Under the pieces are notes generated by a model. It was not told the origin of the DNA. It worked only from the letters and a program-made list of their open reading frames with translations, and did not search any database. Below, in pieces: positions 6,573-8,824 of a DNA stretch of 8,824 nt. The stretch's first letter is position 1; every line of letters starts with the position of its first letter. Source of the DNA: Armatimonadota bacterium (GTDB lineage: Bacteria; Armatimonadota; UBA10988); NCBI GenBank assembly GCA_016183835.1, contig JACPDV010000611.1, positions 1 to 8,824 of the forward strand, in the 5' to 3' direction. The position numbers were made by a program, and so were the translations under genes.

Positions 6573-6588
6573 GATTGTCATGACAATC
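6573..6588. promoter_or_regulatory. Perfect 16-bp palindrome, candidate operator
   Basis: GATTGTCATGACAATC is its own reverse complement, with no loop, which fits a dimeric protein site better than an RNA hairpin. It sits in the 63-bp gap between the ceramidase-like and nitrilase genes, ending 14 bases before the nitrilase ribosome site. The surrounding 20 bases (6571-6590) have 7 G/C, in a region otherwise near 70% or more. The GT-N4-AC core recalls GntR-family sites, but I cannot name the regulator, and no such gene lies in the window. Confidence 0.55.
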
Positions 6589-6617
6589 TCAGGGTCGGGG
6601 ACGGAGGAGGTGCGCGG

Positions 6618-7946
6618 ATGAACGCGCTGATGCTGTGGGCGGTGATGGCGCCGGCGGAGCTGCTGCCCAATGGCGGGTTCGAGGAGGCGGCGCCCAACGG
6701 GCTGCCCGCCGGGTGGGTGGTGTCGTCGCCGCGCGATGAGACGATGCCGAACATCCTGCGCGATCCCGCCGGCGGCCGCGGCGGGACGGCCGCGGCGGGG
6801 ATGGTGGGCTTCGGCCGCCGGACCTACGGCCTGTGGCGCAACACGGCCAAGGGGTTGACCTCGGGCGGCTGGTACCGCGTCTCTGCCGCTTACCGCACCG
6901 ACAACGTGGCCCGCCCCGCCGAGTCCGTCCGCCTCCAGCTCCTCTGGCAGAACGCTCAGGGACAGGGCCTGCGGGCGGATTATGTCTACCAGGGCGGCCC
7001 GCTCGCGGACGGCTGGGCCAGACTCGAGCGCGTGCTCCAGGCGCCGCAGAACACGGCCTCCGTGGAACTGCTCCTCAGCCTCCGCGGCTCGGCCGGCACG
7101 GTCTGGTGGGACGAGGTCAGTGTCACCGCCGCCGAACCGCAGCCGCCGCGGAAGGTGAAGCTCGCCACCGTCTGCTTCATGCCGGCCAACAGCACGCCCG
7201 AGGCCAACCGCGGGCTGTGGGCCGCCCGGGTGGCCACGGCGGCGGAGCAGGGCGCCGATATCGTCTGTCTGGGCGAGGGCATCACCGTGGTCGGCACCGG
7301 CAAGTCCTACGCGGAAGTGGCCGAGCCCATCCCCGGCCTCACCACCGACGCGCTGGGCAAGGCCGCCGCGGCGCACCACGTCTACATCGTCGCGGGGATC
7401 TATGAGACCGAGGGCAAGGAGCTCTACAACACAGCGGTGCTGATCGGCCGCGACGGCCAGGTGGCCGGCCGCTACCGCAAGACCCACCTGCCCGAGAGCG
7501 AGGCGCAGGCCGGGCTGTCGCCGGGCGACGACTACCCGGTCTTCACCACGGACTTCGGCGTGATCGGGATCCAAATCTGTTACGACAACAGTTTCCCCGA
7601 GGTGGCCCGCGCGCTGACGCTCAACGGCGCGGAGGTGATCTTCACCCCGATCTGGGGCGACGGCCGGTACAACGGGGCGGCCTGGGACGTGGTGCCGCGC
7701 GCGCGGGCCATCGACAACTCGATCTGGTACGTGGCGAGCAACTACAGCGAGCAGCGCAGTCTGATCGTCAGCCCGTGGGGCGAAGTGAAGGGCGACACGG
7801 CGGGCAAGCCCGGCGTGGTGGTGGTGGAGGCGAACCTCGACGAAGCGCGCTACACGAAGTGGCTGTCGGTGGAGGCGGGCGGCATCTGGCGCAGCCTCTA
7901 CCCGGCGGAGCGGCGGCCGAGCACGTATGGGGATCTGACGCGGTGA
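6618..7946 (+). CDS. Nitrilase-superfamily (CN-hydrolase) amidase with N-terminal beta-sandwich module
   Basis: A 442-residue two-domain protein. Residues 15-170 look like a carbohydrate-binding-type beta-sandwich: LLPNGGFEEAAPNGLPAGW at the start, YRVSAAYRTD in the middle, and VWWDEVSVTAAEP at the end. Residues 179-410 form a CN-hydrolase domain that cleaves amides, carbamoyl compounds or nitriles through a Glu-Lys-Cys triad. I assign Glu220 (CLGEGI), Lys288 (YRKTHLPESE) and Cys321 (IQICYDNSFPE). All three are present, so an active enzyme is likely. The N-terminus (MNALMLWAVMAPA) is hydrophobic but short and lacks a basic n-region, so export is possible but unproven. GGAGGAGG at 6603-6610, seven bases ahead, supports the start. 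The gene follows the ceramidase-like gene on the same strand with a palindrome between them. Domain calls are secure; the substrate is unknown. Confidence 0.9.
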   Translation: MNALMLWAVMAPAELLPNGGFEEAAPNGLPAGWVVSSPRDETMPNILRDPAGGRGGTAAAGMVGFGRRTYGLWRNTAKGLTSGGWYRVSAAYRTDNVARPAESVRLQLLWQNAQGQGLRADYVYQGGPLADGWARLERVLQAPQNTASVELLLSLRGSAGTVWWDEVSVTAAEPQPPRKVKLATVCFMPANSTPEANRGLWAARVATAAEQGADIVCLGEGITVVGTGKSYAEVAEPIPGLTTDALGKAAAAHHVYIVAGIYETEGKELYNTAVLIGRDGQVAGRYRKTHLPESEAQAGLSPGDDYPVFTTDFGVIGIQICYDNSFPEVARALTLNGAEVIFTPIWGDGRYNGAAWDVVPRARAIDNSIWYVASNYSEQRSLIVSPWGEVKGDTAGKPGVVVVEANLDEARYTKWLSVEAGGIWRSLYPAERRPSTYGDLTR

Positions 7947-7967
7947 CGCCAAGGGCGCTCGCGGACG

Positions 7968-7986
7968 GACATGCCGCAGGCGTGTC
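7968..7986. terminator. Hairpin between convergent nitrilase and response-regulator genes
   Basis: GACATGCC (7968-7975) pairs with GGCGTGTC (7979-7986) around GCA: eight pairs, one of them a G-T wobble. It fills much of the 41-bp gap between the two stops and ends one base before the regulator's stop codon. There is no T-run on either strand, so a bidirectional terminator or transcript-end stabiliser is inferred from position. Confidence 0.45.
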
Positions 7987-7987
7987 G

Positions 7988-8674
7988 CTACTCCCGGTAC
8001 CGGTACCCCACCCCGCGCACCGTCTCGATCCGCTCCGCAGCGCGGCCGAGCTTGCGCCGCAGGCCGACGATGTGCACGTCCACCGAGCGGTCTGTCACCG
8101 GGTAGTCCTCGCCCCGCACCGCCTCGACGATCTGCGTCCGCGTGAAGACCCAGCCGGGGTGCCGCGCCAGGTAGTGGAGGATGCGGAACTCGGTGGCCGT
8201 CAGCTCGCACGGGGCGCCGCCCACGGTCACTTCGAACCGCCGCGGGTCGATGCTCAGGCTGCCGTGGGCGATGGCCTCGCCCTCGGGCAACACCTGCTCG
8301 CCCGAGCGGCGGAGCACCGCCTTGACCCGCGCGGTGAGCACCTTGGTGGAGAAGGGCTTGGTGATGTAGTCGTCGGCGCCCGCCTCGAGCCCGGCGACGA
8401 TGTCGCTGTCTTCGCCGCGGGCGGTGAGCATGACGATGGGCACCTCGCGGGCGCTCTCGTCGGCGCGGAGGAGGCGGCAGACATCCAGCCCGTGGAGGCC
8501 CGGGAGGAGCAGATCGAGGAGCAGCAGGTCGGGCGGGTTGGCACGGGCGCGGCGGAGCGCCTCCTCGCCGCTGGCCGCCTCGGACACCCGGTAGCCCGCG
8601 CTGGTCAAGGTGTAGCGGACCAGTTCGCGGATGTCTTCCTCGTCCTCGACCACTAGCACCGTCTCACCGGCCAT
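7988..8674 (-). CDS. Response regulator, OmpR/PhoB family
   Basis: A 228-residue two-component regulator. The receiver domain (4-122) has the acidic pair Glu10/Asp11 (VVEDEEDI), phospho-acceptor Asp54 (LLLLDLLLPG), Thr84 (VMLTARG) and Lys106 (YITKPFS). The winged-helix DNA-binding domain (about 137-227) shows LTATEFRILHYLARHPG (158-174), a recognition segment TDRSVDVHIVGLRRKLG (194-210), and the closing ETVRGVGYRY hairpin. All phosphorylation residues are intact. ATG at 8674 was chosen because receiver homology begins there and AGGGAG lies at 8689-8684, nine bases ahead. The longer in-frame reading to 8818 only translates repeat DNA. No histidine kinase lies directly downstream, where a convergent gene sits instead; the partner must be elsewhere. 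The family is certain. It looks PhoB-like, but phosphate control is not shown. Confidence 0.95.
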   Translation of the reverse strand: MAGETVLVVEDEEDIRELVRYTLTSAGYRVSEAASGEEALRRARANPPDLLLLDLLLPGLHGLDVCRLLRADESAREVPIVMLTARGEDSDIVAGLEAGADDYITKPFSTKVLTARVKAVLRRSGEQVLPEGEAIAHGSLSIDPRRFEVTVGGAPCELTATEFRILHYLARHPGWVFTRTQIVEAVRGEDYPVTDRSVDVHIVGLRRKLGRAAERIETVRGVGYRYRE

Positions 8675-8701
8675 GGGGTGCGGCTCCCTGGGACGGTCGG
8701 G

Positions 8702-8733
8702 AGTGTAGCACTGTGGTGTTAGGTTCAGGTTAG
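8702..8733 (-). promoter_or_regulatory. Candidate autoregulated promoter with an 11-bp-spaced direct repeat
   Basis: On the minus strand CTAAC occurs at 8733-8729 and again at 8722-8718, exactly 11 bp apart (CTAACCTGAACCTAACAC). It is followed after about ten bases by TACACT (8707-8702), four of six matches to the -10 consensus. No -35 hexamer is present at 16-18 bp; the repeat takes its place, as PHO boxes do in PhoB-activated promoters. Transcription would start near 8695, just upstream of the AGGGAG ribosome site. Confidence 0.5.
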
Positions 8734-8747
8734 ACCGCCCTCCGGCC

Positions 8748-8780
8748 CCCTCTCCCGCCGGGAGAGGGTTGGGGTGAGGG
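8748..8780. repeat. Dispersed palindromic repeat (REP-like, PHPNPLPAGEG type)
   Basis: CCCTCTCCC (8748-8756) and GGGAGAGGG (8760-8768) form a perfect 9-bp stem with a GCC loop. It is followed by TTGGGGTGAGGG to 8780. Translated on the minus strand this gives the PHPNPLPAGEG peptide, seen as a spurious N-terminus or ORF in many unrelated genomes that carry this repeat. It is non-coding, lies upstream of the regulator promoter, and may also stop transcription coming from the right. Confidence 0.75.
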
Positions 8781-8811
8781 CAATGAGAACCGGAAGGGCC
8801 AGCCGCAACGA

Positions 8812-8824
8812 CCCTCACCCCAGC
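8812..8824. repeat. Inverted second arm of the dispersed repeat, cut by the window end
   Basis: CCCTCACCCC at 8812-8821 is the exact reverse complement of GGGGTGAGGG at 8771-8780, 31 bases away. The window stops three bases later. This looks like the start of an oppositely oriented copy, so the two would form a paired unit like those of bacterial REP clusters. Nothing coding is seen at 8781-8811. Confidence 0.5.

Noticed and set aside
5121..8210. A 1029-codon open frame on the minus strand
   Set aside because: It lies antisense to three well-supported genes and reads as Arg/His/Ala/Gly-rich low-complexity sequence. It is open only because GC-rich third positions of the real genes remove stop codons on the opposite strand.
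8675..8818. 48-residue N-terminal extension of the response regulator
   Set aside because: It translates the dispersed repeat (PHPNPLPAGEG peptide) and promoter region; the receiver domain begins at the 8674 ATG.

Overview
The window is GC-rich bacterial chromosome carrying nine protein-coding genes. The gene set is a secreted putative glycosidase, a Gfo/Idh/MocA oxidoreductase, a ceramidase-like amidase and a nitrilase with an N-terminal beta-sandwich module opening in LLPNGGFEE style. That mix is what I associate with uncultured Armatimonadota, Planctomycetota and similar polysaccharide-degrading phyla. The phylum assignment is inference; nothing here fixes the taxonomy, and no rRNA, tRNA, CRISPR array or transposase is visible.

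Layout. (1) 1-909: a short leader with a perfect hairpin, then a stand-alone PD-(D/E)XK nuclease of the DpnII/MboI type. It is visibly less GC-rich than its neighbours and has no partner methylase in view. (2) 975-3918, plus strand: a secreted TIM-barrel-like protein of unknown substrate is translationally coupled (ATGA overlap) to a MORN-repeat protein. A complete yefM-yoeB toxin-antitoxin pair follows. Its promoter and TGTACA-type operator lie partly inside the 3' end of the MORN gene, so the pair can be expressed and autoregulated independently. (3) 3997-5145, minus strand: a Gfo/Idh/MocA oxidoreductase with a four-cysteine insert. It diverges from (4) 5292-7946, plus strand: a ceramidase-like hydrolase and a CN-hydrolase, separated by 63 bp that contain a perfect 16-bp palindrome in an AT-rich patch. 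(5) 7988-8674, minus strand: a PhoB/OmpR-type response regulator convergent with the nitrilase. Its upstream region holds an 11-bp-spaced direct repeat ahead of a -10 element. Beyond that is a dispersed repeat of the kind often mistranslated as PHPNPLPAGEG, and the window ends inside a second, inverted arm of it.

How it fits together. The enzymes suggest scavenging of carbohydrate and amide- or N-acyl-containing organic matter: extracellular glycan handling, NAD(P)-dependent sugar oxidation, and amide hydrolysis by two unrelated hydrolases. The nuclease and yefM-yoeB are the defence/stress accessory genes. I did not find a clearly new multi-gene system. The best leads are the yefM operator built into the MORN gene, the orphan DpnII/MboI-like nuclease, the 16-bp palindrome between the two amidase genes, and the PHO-box-like repeat in front of the response regulator. 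No gene-free stretch exceeds 300 bases. The longest are the 5' leader (1-156), the divergent spacer (5146-5291) and the 3' end (8675-8824), all described below.
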